64,000 nt of DNA from Dactylorhiza incarnata (taxonomy: Eukaryota > Streptophyta > Magnoliopsida > Asparagales > Orchidaceae), in the NCBI GenBank assembly GCA_033032865.1, contig JAWHQI010000099.1, positions 4,267,501 through 4,331,500 of the forward strand, read 5' to 3'. The notes under the pieces were generated by a model. That model worked only from the letters and a program-made list of their open reading frames with translations. It ran no database searches and was not told the origin of the DNA. Shown piece by piece: positions 44,334-55,535 of this stretch (the stretch's first letter is position 1; every line of letters begins with the position of its first letter). Made by a program: the position numbers and the translations under genes.

Positions 44334-45687
44334 GTGACCCTCAATGTTCCCTTGATTTGAAGAGACCTCACACTCAATGTTAAGTACAAGTTGTATTTGA
44401 TAAGCCCTATTTCTATCTCATAGTTATGCAGGATAAGGACACACCATGGTGTATGTAATGTATGATCAGCTGAGACAAGCTCTCTGTCTCAGCTGAACCG
44501 CTGAGATAAGACCAGGAGCCGCTGAGAAGGCATCTGGGTAAGCTGAGTTGCAGATAGAAGAAACCGCTGAGACAACTGTCTATCTCAGCGGATCCGCTGA
44601 GACGGGACAGAAGCAACCGCTGAGACGGCTGACCATCTCAGCCCAACCACTGAGACAACTCAAACATGATCTGGCAGGTTCTGCTTTTGGCGCAAGCTAC
44701 AGAAATGCATATTGGGGACCACCAATCACTCCTATACCTGTCAGGAGGACAGCTAAGAGCCGTTGGCGGTCAGTGGTGTATAAAAGGAATAAGATAGGGT
44801 TGAGAGAACAAGCTTTTTGCTACTCATCTATCTCTTAAGCACGCAAGCGAGCAGAACATTACTGCTCCATTGTCTGCAGCCAAGAACTGAGCTAACACAA
44901 GGCTGCAAGGAGAAAAGAGATAGCTCATTTTTTATTCATCTCAAGATAGAGCAAGTAGATCCAGTCCTTCATCTGAAGGGCTGATCAAGAAGAAAAGGCT
45001 TAGCAAGTAGATCCAGTCCATAATCTGAAGGGCTGATCAAGAAGAATCAAGTTGGAGATGTACTTCTCCTCCCTGGTTCATGTCTGCAATAGCAGCTGTT
45101 AAGAAGAAGAAGAACAGGCTTGATCTTTTCTTCCTTCAATCTGTAAACCTTTCTGTATCATTTGTAGGAGCCTTTGGGTTCTGAGTTTGTAAGGCTTTAT
45201 TGCCTGAGTGTGTAAGGATGATTGGCCTGAGTTGTATGAGGTGGATTCCTCTGAGGTAGGATCAGTGTGTGATTTGAGGTAGGGATGATTATCCTGAGTT
45301 GTAGAGCTGAGAGATCAGCTTGAGGTTGGACCAGGAGGTGGTCTGAGTTGTAGGAGGTGGATTCCTCTGAGGTAGGGCTGCTGTGCCTGAGGTAGGGTTT
45401 GGGAAAACCTGAGAGATCCTATGGGATCTGTGTTGTAGTCTCTTGGAGCTGAGTTTGGAGAAGCTGGCCTTGTCTAACTCATTGTTAGAAAGGTGAAGGG
45501 GGAAAGAGGACTACTCAAGACACCCTGTCTTGAGGAACCTCTATAAATCTCATTGTGTTTTCCGTGTGCTTGATTTATTACTAATACTAACTCAGAAAAC
45601 AGCTAGGCTAAATCTTAATATAAAAAGAAACCTATTCACCCCCCCCCCCCTCTAGGTGTTTAAGACCACATCCTACATAAACTATCA
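44334..45687 (+). repeat. COP-C 5' LTR
   Basis: It is 1,354 bp. From 44460 to 44665 lies an array of CCGCTGAGAC and CTCAGCGG words, including a perfect 20-bp palindrome at 44583-44602 (TCTCAGCGGA and its complement). The TATA box TATAAAAG is at 44779-44786, and the second LTR has it at 53719-53726. The GAGGTAGGAT/TGAGTTGTAG words in 45220-45420 form a second degenerate repeat. Confidence 0.92.
44779..44786 (+). promoter_or_regulatory. COP-C LTR TATA box
   Basis: GTGTATAAAAGGAATAAG lies about 115 bp downstream of the CCGCTGAGAC array, so the array occupies the upstream promoter region of the LTR. Confidence 0.6.
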
Positions 45688-45689
45688 AG

Positions 45690-45703
45690 TGGTATCAGAG
45701 GCA
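45690..45703 (+). other. COP-C primer-binding site
   Basis: TGGTATCAGAGGCA two bases after the LTR is complementary to initiator-Met tRNA. Confidence 0.88.
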
Positions 45704-45763
45704 GGTTGGTCAAGAAGGACATAACTATCTGACCAGATTTTATAAAAGAAGTCTTATCAATCC

Positions 45764-48303
45764 AATGGCTTCCTCTGGATTGCAGAAGGAGATGGGATCC
45801 ATGAAGTTGCCCATATGCAACACTGAAAACTTTGGCATATGGAAGCAAAGGGTTAGATTGTTTATGGAAGCATCTGATGCAAGGATCTACATAACTGTAA
45901 AGCAAGGGCCTTTCACCTTTCAAACTGCTCCACCATAGATCCAACAAGAAGAGTGCCCAAGACATTCAATGATTTAACCAAGGATGAACTTGCACTATTC
46001 ACTATGGATAAAAGGGTTACAAAACATAATTGTCAATGCTATTGATGAATCTACATTTCAGAACTTGGTACATTGCACATCTGCCAAGGAAATGTGGGAC
46101 ACATTAGTAGTATATATGGAAGGGACAGCTGAAGTGAGGGATGATAGAAAGTCACTCCTCAACCAAGAGTTTGAAGCCTTCAGGCAGCTCAGCCAGGAGA
46201 GCATCTCAATGTGCTATGAGAGGTTCTTCAGAATAGTCAATGAGCTGAGAACCTATGAGAGAGTGTTCACTGATTATGTGCTGAATGATAAGTTCCTTAG
46301 ATCTCTAACTAGGGATTGGGACACAAAAATCTATGCAATCATGGAAGTGGCTAAGCTTGGTGAGACCCCCACTCATACACTGTTTGGAAAACTGCTCTCT
46401 TATGAGATGCAGCTCTCTGCAAGAAAGGAAGAGGACACCTCAACAAGGGCTCAGGCAAGGGAGAAATCTGTAGCTCTCAAAGCTGATAGCTCCAAGAAAA
46501 GCAAGGGCAAGATGGTGTCTCCTCCAAGGAGAAGTGCTGAATCTGAAATCAGCACCTCAGATAGCTCTTCCTCTGATGAAGAGTTTGCTTCCTTCTCAAG
46601 GCAGTTCAAGAAGATGATGAGCAGGAAGCAATGGAAGAACAAGCCCTCCTCCTCATCACACTCCAAGAAAGATCACAGGAAACCTAAAAGACAGCACCCA
46701 AAGGGTGACAGGTATGATTCCAATTCTAGTAAACATGTTTCAAATAACATAATTTGTTATTGCTGCGGCAAACCTGGACATGTCATAGCTGATTGTCTAG
46801 CCAAAAGAAAGGAGAATGGTGATAAGAAGCACCATCACCAAAAGGATAGGAAGGGTGAAAAATCCTTCCTAGCAAAGAAAGGAAAAAGCTGGTGTGAATC
46901 TGAATCCTCAACTTCAGATTCAGAGAATGAAGAAGAAGCCTGCATAGGGCTGTTTGCAGCAGAAGAAGATGAAGATTATCCTGCTGCCAAGGTTGGAGTC
47001 AGGGCCCCTCTATCACACTCAGATAGTGATATAAAGAAGGATAAAGATGACAATGTTCAGCTAGGCCTCATGGCCATCACTGATGAGGAGGACAGTCAGA
47101 ACATCTCCGAAAATGAACAGGTATTAATTCATTCCTTATCCTCTTCTGATTATGAGACTGGCCCAGAATCTGGAGGACCTTCATTAATTGATGGAAGTGA
47201 TTCAGAAGTTGAAGTGGATGTCAATCAATTGATTGACACGTATGATGCTTTCTTGGAAGCTCTGAAAAGGAGCAAAAAGCTAGCCAAGAGGCAAGCCCAA
47301 GAGATTGATTCCCTTAAGACGGGAAAACAATAATGCACTGAATCTTCTACCAAGATGAATCAGATGTATAGGGAAATTAGCCATCTAAAGGGGATAAATA
47401 TCACCCATCTGAGTACCATATCCCTGAAGAACAAGGTCATCAAGGATCTTGAGGAGAAGCTTGTGAAAGAAAGAAGCCTAGTGGCTCAATTCTCCAAGCA
47501 AAAATCTGTGCTCCCTATTTTTGACTCCTTCTCTTCTCAATCCAATAGAAGAGGACTAGGATTGAATAAAATGGAAGCAGGAGAAGGGAGTGGAGAAAAG
47601 AGCAGGGGTAAGGCTAAGCCTCAACCCACCTTTCAAAAGGTATTACTCGCTTCCAACAGGTATGACCATGACAACATGTATGGTCACTGGAAGAATGGAA
47701 GTACCTATAGGAAGTAAAACACTCCTTCCCATAGTGGAAGAAAGGGAATGGGATTGAGTGATATGAAGGCTCGCCATGAGGAAATTCAAATGGCCCAACC
47801 TGGACCATTTGTATTTGGTACATCAGCCCCTTCACTCAAGAATAAGAAACCAAGCCCTTCTAAGGTTGATTCAGCCAAGAATATGACTGCTGTCAAATCA
47901 GTGGACATGTCTAATTGCTCAGTGTCTAATGCCATCAAAACTTGCATTGCACAAAAGCCAAAGCAAGCTGAAGCCATTGATACAAAGACCACTAAGACTA
48001 TCCACAGATTGACTTTCAGCCAAATCCTTGCTGAAAGAAACAAGAGAAAAGTTGTTGTCTCTCCTCCTGAACATGTGGACTGTGCTGCACACTCCTCAAG
48101 AAATGTTCAGAAGAGGAGATACAACATTCATGAATGTTGGTGCTGTGGTAAAGTAGGACACTTTGCCATAGACTGTTGGCACAATCCTAATGTGCCATGT
48201 GCAAAGATGAGCCTTCCTGCAAAGGGTGCAGCTAGTGTAAGGTCATTTCATCATGCTAGCATGTACCTAGGACCCAAAGCTTTTTGGGATCCTAAGGATA
48301 ACT
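45764..48303 (+). pseudogene. COP-C gag with two zinc knuckles
   Basis: The ATG at 45764 opens MASSGLQKEMGSMKLPI, NTENFGIWKQRVRLFMEA. A stop at about 45937 and a frameshift near 46008 precede a long open part to 47333 (NAIDESTFQNLVHCTSAKEM, LLNQEFEAFRQLSQESI). Knuckle 1 is CYCCGKPGHVIADC. After a shift near 47320 and stops at 47331 and 47715 the frame continues with a coiled-coil-like segment, then knuckle 2, CWCCGKVGHFAIDC (about 48137-48178), and ends GPKAFWDPKDN. Gag packages the RNA. Two CCHC knuckles about 460 codons apart is a long gag, as in Sireviruses. Acidic Ser/Glu stretches separate the domains. Confidence 0.85.
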
Positions 48304-48344
48304 AAACTCCTTGCAGGATAGTTCAAGTACTAGCCTCAACCAAA

Positions 48345-48771
48345 TTTGGTACTTTGATAGTGGGTGATCAAGGACATGACAGGAAGAAGGTTGATATCAT
48401 GGAGCAGCAAAAAGCAGACAAGTGTGGCTATCTCCACTACTGAGTCTGAATACATTGTTGCAGGGAGCTGTTGTGCACAACTATTGTGGATTCAACACCA
48501 GCTAGAGGACTACAACCTCAAGGTAAGTAACTCTCCTCTTTATTGTGACTCATCTAGTGCTATCTCTATTGCTAAGAATCTTGTCTCTCACAGCAGGACT
48601 AAGCATATAGATATAAGATATTATTTTATAAGAGAACATGTAGAATCTCAAGATATCTGCCTTGAATTTGTCCCCACTGACAGTCAAGTGGCTGATATCT
48701 TCACTAAGCTATTGGATGATGCCAAGTTTAATGCCTCCAAGATTGAACTAGGAATGTTAAATGTAGAATAG
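48345..48771 (+). pseudogene. COP-C protease stub fused to RNase H
   Basis: WYFDSG (48345-48362) is the start of the copia protease active site. After a TGA and a 1-base loss the sequence reads HMTG and passes directly into RNase H, RRLISWSSKKQTSVAISTTE, SEYIVAGSCCAQ, CDSSSAISIA, SRTKHIDI, ADIFTKLLDD, ending at TAG 48769. The missing part is the protease body, the whole integrase and the whole RT. The junction lies in ACATGACAGGAAG, which fits both the HMTG codons and the RNase H entry, as expected for deletion by microhomology or template switching. Confidence 0.9.
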
Positions 48772-48904
48772 TGTAAAACACTTCATTCTTCCAATCTTGA
48801 TTTAATATAACTTAAAATGTTGACACATCAACCCTATGAGAGACATGATTAGGCATTCAAGTAATCCTATCTCTAATGGTTTTAAAGTAGTATAACCAGC
48901 CTTT

Positions 48905-49510
48905 CCACAAACTCTTTCCTGGGTTCGACGAACTCTTTCCTGGGTTCGACGAACTCAGCTTTGAGTTCGACGAACTCAATTTTGTGTTCAGCGAACTCAG
49001 CTTTATGATGTAGTTCAGATGAACTCAGCTTTGTGTTCGACGAACTCTAGTTTGTGTTCGACGAACTCAGCTTTGAGTTCGACGAACTCAGCTTTATGAT
49101 GTAGTTCAGATGAACTCAGCTTTGTGTTCGACTACTCCAGTTTGAGTTCGACTAACTCAGCTTTATGATATAGTTCAGATGAACTCAGCTTTGTGTTCGA
49201 CGAACTTAGCTTTGAGTTCGACGAACTCAGCTTTATGGTGTAGCTCAAATGAACTCAGCTTTGTGTTCGACGAACTCCAGTTTGAGTTCAACGAACTCAA
49301 CCTTGAGTTCGATGAACTTAGCTTAATGATGTAGTTTCAGACGAACTCAGCTTTGTGTTCGACGAACTCAGTTTGAGTTCGACAAACTCAGCTTTATGAT
49401 GTAGTTCAGATAAACTTGGCCTCGTGTTCGACGAACTCAGTTTGAGTTCGACGAACTCAGCTTTGTGTTTGACGAACTTAGTTTGTGTTCGTCGAACTCA
49501 GCCATATGAT
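48905..49510 (+). repeat. GTTCGACGAACTCAGCTT array upstream of the env-like gene
   Basis: About 28 copies of GTTCGACGAACT, many followed by CAGCTTTGTG or CAGCTTTATGATGTAG, lie in 600 bp. The inverted repeat extends to TTGAGTTCG, A, CGAACTCAA at 48961-48979. Spacing is partly regular at about 24-26 bp. Confidence 0.9.
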
Positions 49511-50617
49511 GTCGTTTCATTTTCACTTACAATTATAAGAGCAATCAAATCTAATTACTAGGTTTAATTTTACCTAGGTCTTAAGCCATATAAATAGCCA
49601 ATCTGATTAGTGAAAAGCACATGACCCTTCTATTCCAGCCGCCGAGATGAAAAACTTACTCTTCCATCCCAGCGCATTCCTCCACCACTGCAATGTCTCC
49701 CAAAAGCTCTAAAGATCTTCTTGAAGGATATGAGATAGTAAGGCATGGGTTTGCCCATGATCCAGAAGAAATTAAGGGAGCGATTCAACTCCTAGAAGAC
49801 CAAGGCCTAGAATTTCTACTTTCTGAACCCTGTGTCATTCTCAGAACTGAAGTTCTGGAATGGTTTGGTAATGTCAAGTTGTCCACCTCCAAATACTCCC
49901 TCAAGTCAAAGATTGGAGAAGATAGAATCAAGATAACCCCAACAAAACTACAAAAAGCATTACATCTTCCATCCTGCAGTCCAAGTGAGGAGGATGACAT
50001 CTCTAAAAAGGACAAGAAAAATGCTGTAAAATGGACTGAGTACAATGATGCCAAAATTGGCTCATTGAAGAGGAAATTTTTCAACCAAAAGGGAAAACTT
50101 CTATCAGATATTGTGGGAAAAGCCATTCTTTGCAAACCAGGGTCCCATGATACAATCTCAAAGTACATGTTTGACCTCATGACAAGAATAATTCTGAAAA
50201 AGAAAACCTCTTGGGGAGAGGTCATCTTTCAAAGAATAAAGGAATGCCTTCAGGCACCCAATATGGGAAGAATTCTCTCCCTATACCAACTGCAAACCCA
50301 CCCTGACAAGTTCAACACATAAAAAGGAGCAAATCTTCACTATATCAAGAGAATGGACATAAAAACTTTAGAAAGATTCACCATGGTATTGCCTATGAGT
50401 CAGCCCTCTGAAACTAGAGGAAAAGAGAAGACAACCGCCTCATCTTCTAAGAAAACAAGGTTGACCATGTCCAGTTCTGAGTCTGATCATTCAGACAAAG
50501 ATGAAGATGCTGGTGCTGACATTGGGTCACACAGAATTCTTGACAAAGAGGCTACACCAAATGACCTACCAACTGAACCTGTCCATCCACAGCAGCTGGT
50601 CAAAGTCATAACTTCTG

Positions 50618-50705
50618 GTAACTAATTCAACTCCTCCTAACTCATTAATCATAGCTAATAACAATAGTTAGTAAAATCTGACATTTAATTTATGTGGAAC
50701 TCCAG
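50618..50705 (+). other. Candidate intron 1 of the COP-C env-like gene (88 nt)
   Basis: The donor is CTG|GTAACT, a CTGAC branch-like site lies near 50675, and the acceptor is AACTCCAG|ATCC. Splicing is phase 1 and joins VITS to PQELVCASSEGE through a new Asp codon, bridging two different frames. Confidence 0.65.
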
Positions 50706-50987
50706 ATCCTCAAGAACTAGTGTGTGCTTCATCTGAGGGGGAGTATCAACAAAAACCATCACAAATTGATATTACAAAAATCAATGATGATGATGTGAAC
50801 ATAAGACCATCACCTCAAAATTTACAAGGTCAGATTGACACATTTATCTTCAGTCTTGAAGAAAGAATAAGAAACATCCATAAAAATGCACCAGCCCTGT
50901 GGTCATTACCTTCAAAAGGTTCATCTGAAGCCCCATCTGAGGGGGAGCAGCCACAAGAGCCATCAGCTGATAAAGATCAGGTTATAG

Positions 50988-51054
50988 GGAAGCCCTAAAA
51001 ACCCAGCCTAAATATTCAGAATCATAAAATCTAACTTTACAATTCTTGTTCTAG
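50988..51054 (+). other. Candidate intron 2 (67 nt), donor mutated
   Basis: The acceptor is TTGTTCTAG and a CTAAC site lies upstream. By position and phase 1 the donor would be ATAG|GGAAGC, that is GG instead of GT. Joining there leads into EFLDSSIQVDLSEEE in the right frame. Confidence 0.55.
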
Positions 51055-51138
51055 AATTCCTAGATTCATCCATTCAAGTTGATTTATCTGAGGAGGAGGT
51101 GCAGAATGCTCCTCCTGCAGAGAAAGATGAAGTTCTAG

Positions 51139-51205
51139 GTAAATCTTACATTATTATCCTTAGAACCTCTAAGTAGTTCAATCTAACTCCGGCTCATTGT
51201 CCCAG
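51139..51205 (+). other. Candidate intron 3 (67 nt)
   Basis: The donor is CTAG|GTAAAT, the branch-like CTAAC sits in AATCTAACT (shared with intron 2), and the acceptor is TTGTCCCAG. Phase 1. It has the same length as intron 2. Confidence 0.65.
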
Positions 51206-52884
51206 CATTCCTGGACTCAACAGAAAAGAATGTTATCTCTGAGGGGGAGGAGGATGATAATGTTGATGATGTAAATATGAGTGATCATCAAGATGCTGAC
51301 ACTGAAGATGAACAGGATGATGCCCCAGCTGCTGTTATTAACATTCAGCAAGCCTCTTCCTCCACCTCACCCAATGAGGCTCTTCTCAGTGCCATAAACC
51401 TACTACTACAGTCCCATCTCACCACCATGCAATCACATGTAGATCAATCAATTACATCTGTCAGGGGATACATTGATCAGTGCATCTTGAATGTGAAAGC
51501 TGAGATCATGACTGAGGTCAAAGAAATAAAGGAAAAAACTGACATGCTCACCAAACAGATGACCAGGTGGTTTGAACTTGCTGAAAAATCTGTAACTTCT
51601 CAGAATTCCATCTTAAGATCCATGGACAAACATCTCCAGCTTTCTGAAAAGGACATGGGATATGCCAAGAATTATGTAAGTCAGACAAATGAGGTGATAG
51701 AGAAGTCAACCAATCATCTTCAAGAGTATGTCTATTCAACTGCTATGCAGTTAAATGAAGAAGCTGACAGGTAGAAGGAAGAGCTGAGAGCAGAAATTGC
51801 AACTGTCTCTCAAGCCATTGCTGCAAGAGCCACCTCTTCCCATCTGAATGAAGAAGTTGGCAAGTTAAAAGATGCACTTCTAGCTGACCTTGAGAATGTA
51901 TTCCAAACTCTCTCTGGCACAATAACAACAGCTAAGCAAGACCTCCATCAACTGATCTATGAAGAAGCCAGAAAGGGGGAGGATACAAATGCAGTCATCA
52001 ATTCTGACCTCACACTGAAAGTCCTACAAGGTACAAGGATAGCTCTGAATCTTCCTATGTTAGATGTTAATAGGGCAGAAGACGGGCATTTCCCTCATCA
52101 AGTGGCAATAACACAAAATGAGAGATTGAAAAAGAAAAGATAAAGAGAGCATGTGTTGCTCACTGAGGAATTCATGGCCAAACAAAGGGATGACAACAAT
52201 AGAGACCCTGATTTTGAATATTGGAGTGATGAATCCAAAGAGATAATCCTAAATGCCTGGCTAAGCCATTGCCAAATAAGCAAAGACATTGATAAGCTAT
52301 ATCCACCCGAGGAATGGATAAAGCATTTAGAGAGGAACACAAAAAGAGATAATGTACTAAAAGCAAACCTTGTAAGAAAAGATAACCCAAGAAGGATGCC
52401 ATCTAAATACATCCCAAAGCCATTCATGTATTTCCAAAGGCAAGAGAACAAGAGGAAGATAGCTGAGATTGAAGCAGCAAATGCTGAAAAAGACACAGCC
52501 ATAAATCTGCCTGAAGACATGGCTGTACCTGCTGAAGATAAGGAGCCTCCAGTCCAAGAAGAAGTGGTTGCTGAAATTATGGATGCTGAAGATAAGGAGC
52601 TCCCAGCACAAGAAGAAGTGGTTGTTGAAGACATGGATGCTGCAGCAGACCAACTGGTCTCAGCTAAAGGAAAAGAAGCAGCTGATGATATTCCTGAGTG
52701 CTCCTCTTCAAAGAAAAGAAAATTCTAAATGAATGCATAAATATCTTATGAATATCTGAATGACTATTGAAATAGTTTATGTATTCAATTAATATTGAAC
52801 TATAATGACTTATGATTATATGAATGCAAACTGTGCTTTGAATTGCTACTCTATCTGGATTGAAATTGATGGATTGTTAATCAG

Positions 52885-53035
52885 CCTTGTGTTCGACGAA
52901 CTCGAGGTTGAGTTCGACAAACTCAACTTTGTGTTCGACGAACTCAGATTTGAGTTCGACGAACTCAGCTTTGAGTTCGACGAACTCAGCTTTGTGTTCA
53001 ACGAACTCAGTTTGTGTTCGTCGAACTCAGCTTTA
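52885..53035 (+). repeat. Second GTTCGACGAACTC array, downstream of the env-like gene
   Basis: About eight copies of the same word as at 48905-49510 occur, with spacers CAGCTTTGAG and similar, so the env-like gene is bracketed by the word. Confidence 0.88.
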
Positions 53036-53263
53036 TGATTGGATAATTCAATCTATGTTGCATTGTTATGTTTATCAAATCTTACTAAGGGATTGATTAA
53101 ACTCTATGGTAATATGACTTTCATAAACATTATATGTTATAAAATTATTGACGCAATGAGCATGATATGTTGAACTCATTATTGCAATAACACATATAAA
53201 GAATTTATGAGTAATGTACTCTAGCATTTGAGGGTGTTCTGCCTTCTTCAAATAGGGGGAGAT

Positions 53264-54620
53264 TGTTGGGAAAATGACCCTCAATGTTCCCTTAATTAGA
53301 AGAGACCTCACACTCAATGCTAAGTACAAGTTGTATTTGATAAGCCCTATTTCTATCTCATAGTTATGTAGGACAAGGACACACCATGGTGTATGTAATG
53401 TATGATCAGCTGAGACAAGCTCTCTGTCTCTGCTGAACCGCTGAGATAGGACCAGGAGCCGCTGAGAAGGCATCTGGGCAAGCTGAGCTGCAGATAGAAG
53501 AAATCGCTGAGACAACTGTCTGTCTCATCGGATCCGCTGAGACGGGACAGAAGCAACCGCTGAGACGGCTGACCATCTCAGCCCAACCGCTGAGACAGTT
53601 CAAACGTGATCTGGCGGGTTCTACTTTTGGCGCAAGCTGCGGAAATGCATATTGGGGACCACCAATCACTCCCATACCTGTTAGGAGTATAGCTAAGAGC
53701 TGTTGGGGGTCAGTGGTGTATAAAAGGAATAAGTTAGGGTTGAGAGAACAAGCTTTTTGCTACTCATCTATCTCTCAAGCACGCACGCAAGCAGAACATT
53801 ACTGCTCCATTGTCGGCAGCCAAGAACTGAGCTAACATAAGGCTGCAAGGAGAAAAGAGATAGCTCATCTTGATTCATCTCAAGATAGAGCAAGTAGATC
53901 TAGTCCTTCATCTGAAGGGCTGATCAAGAAGAACAAGGCTTAGCAAGTAGATCCAGTCCATCATCTAAAGGGATGATCAAGAAGAATCAAGTTGGGGCTG
54001 TAGTTCTCCTCCCTTGTTCAAGTCTGCAACAGCAGCTGTTAAGAAGAAGAAGAACAGGCTTGATCTTTTCTTCCTTCAATCTGTAAACCTTTCTGTATCA
54101 TTTGTAGGAGCCTTTGAGTTCTGAGTTTGTAAGGCTTTATTGCCTGAGTGTGTAAGGCTGATTGGGCTGAGTTGTAGGGTGTGGATTCCTCTGAGGTAGG
54201 ATCAGTGTGTGATCTGAGGTAGGGATGATTAGCCTGAGTTGTAGAGCTGAGAGATCAGCTTGAGGTAGGACCAGGAGTTGGTCTGAGTTATAGGAGGTGG
54301 ATTCTTCTGAGGTAGGGCTGTTGTTCCTGAGGTAGGATTTGGGAAAACCTGAGAGATCTTATAGGATCTGTGCTGTAGGCTCTTGGAGCTGAGTTTGGAG
54401 AAGTTGGCCTTGTCTAACTCATTGTTAGAAAGGTGAAGGGGGAAAGAGGACTACTCAAGACACGCTGTCTTGAGGAACCTCTATAAATCTCTTTGTGTTT
54501 TCTGTGCGCTTGATTTATTACTAATACTAACTCAGAAAACATCTAGGCTAAAGCTTAAAACAAAAAGGAACTTATTCACCCCCTCTAGGTGTTTAAGACT
54601 ACATCCTACATAAACTATCA
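53264..54620 (+). repeat. COP-C 3' LTR
   Basis: It is 1,357 bp and aligns throughout with the 5' LTR. The CCGCTGAGAC array is at 53402-53605, where the long palindrome has one mismatch. A C-run of 12 or more in the 5' LTR (45641-45652) is only 5 here. Confidence 0.93.
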
Positions 54621-54625
54621 TAACT

Positions 54626-55530
54626 CCTCCTCAGTGTGCTCAACACCGCTTACAGATGATCTGCATGCTCTTTCTTTGACTGAGAGTACACCAATATATC
54701 ATCAATGAAGACAATCACAAACTGGTCCAAATATTCTCTGAATGTTTTGTTCATCAAGTCCATGAATACCGATGGCGCATTTGTTAGGCCGAACGACATC
54801 ACCGTGAACTCATAATGCCCATAATGGGTACTGAATGCCATTTTTGTAATATCACATTCTCTTATTCTCAATTGGTAGTGACCAGACTTCAGATCTAGCT
54901 TCGAATACACAGTTGATCCAACTAACTGATCAAACAAATCATCGATTCTCAGAATCCGATATTTATTCTTCACTGTCAGCTTATTTAGTTCATGATAGTC
55001 CACACATAGACATAAGATTCCATCCTTATTCTTCACAAAAAGGACCGGTGCACTCCAATGAGATAAACTCAAATGTACATAGCCTTGCTCAAGTAGCTCT
55101 TGCAACTGAACTTTCAGCCATCTACTTTGGCGCTATTCGGTACGGTGAACGTGACATAGGTTTGGCACCTGGCACCAACTCAATAGTGAAGTTGATCTCT
55201 CACTAAGGCAGAGCTCCAGGGAGATCTTTTGGAAACACATCGACAAACTATGATACGATTGAAACATCAATCAAACTGGGTTTGGGCTTTGAAGACTCCA
55301 ACAACATGAAAAATAACTTCGCGCCTTTTTGAACCACCTTGACCACTTGGAGAGCAGACATCAGTATCTTGCTCGATAATCGCATACTAGAAAACATAGT
55401 CTCGCATTCAGCGTTTTGCCCAAGTGGACTTCCTTCAGACTGCAATTGATGCATATCCACTATTTTAAGAGCCAGTACATGCCAAAGATCACATCAAACT
55501 CAGATATCATTAGCATTGACGATTCCAAGT
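54626..55530 (-). pseudogene. GYP4a reverse transcriptase N-part
   Basis: The minus strand from 55105 reads [89 protein letters not shown] and the catalytic FIDDILVYS, then stops at the COP-C insertion. 152 codons are open. From 55110 to 55530 is the protease-RT link with stops. Confidence 0.92.
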
Positions 55531-55535
55531 CAAAT

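Larger units (their letters stand above)
49693..52728 (+). pseudogene. COP-C env-like gene with candidate introns
   Basis: The ATG at 49693 follows a CTTCCATCCCAG acceptor-like site (AG at 49671-49672). The N-terminal ~210 residues (LLEGYEIVRHGFAHDPEE, GEDRIKITPTKLQKALHLP, ILCKPGSHDTISKYMFDL) parallel the COP-A protein. A Ser-rich acidic linker follows, then exons joined by three short candidate introns that restore one frame, a coiled-coil-like part (51400-51760) and a Glu/Pro-rich tail (EEVVAEIMDAEDKE, SSSKKRKF). In-frame stops at 50320 (TAA), 51772 (TAG) and 52141 (TAA) inactivate this copy. No signal peptide or membrane span is visible. The KKRKF end looks like a nuclear-localisation type basic tail. 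Function unknown. Confidence 0.75.
44334..54620 (+). mobile_element. COP-C: Sirevirus-type element with internally deleted pol
   Basis: LTRs at 44334-45687 and 53264-54620 start TGTTGGGAAA and end AAACTATCA. Both flanks carry taact (44329-44333 and 54621-54625). The element lies inside GYP4a RT. The order is LTR, PBS, gag, a protease stub fused to RNase H, a word array, env-like gene with introns, a second array, PPT (AATAGGGGGAGAT), LTR. It needs integrase and RT from another element. Confidence 0.95.

Noticed and set aside
48905..49510. CRISPR-like array
   Set aside because: Repeats are degenerate, spacers are not unique or of constant length, there are no cas genes, and the context is a plant retrotransposon.
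52805..53096. ORFs with ELSFEFDELSF or TNSALSSTNSA repeats
   Set aside because: They are translations of the GTTCGACGAACTC array in different frames, in noncoding sequence downstream of the env-like gene.
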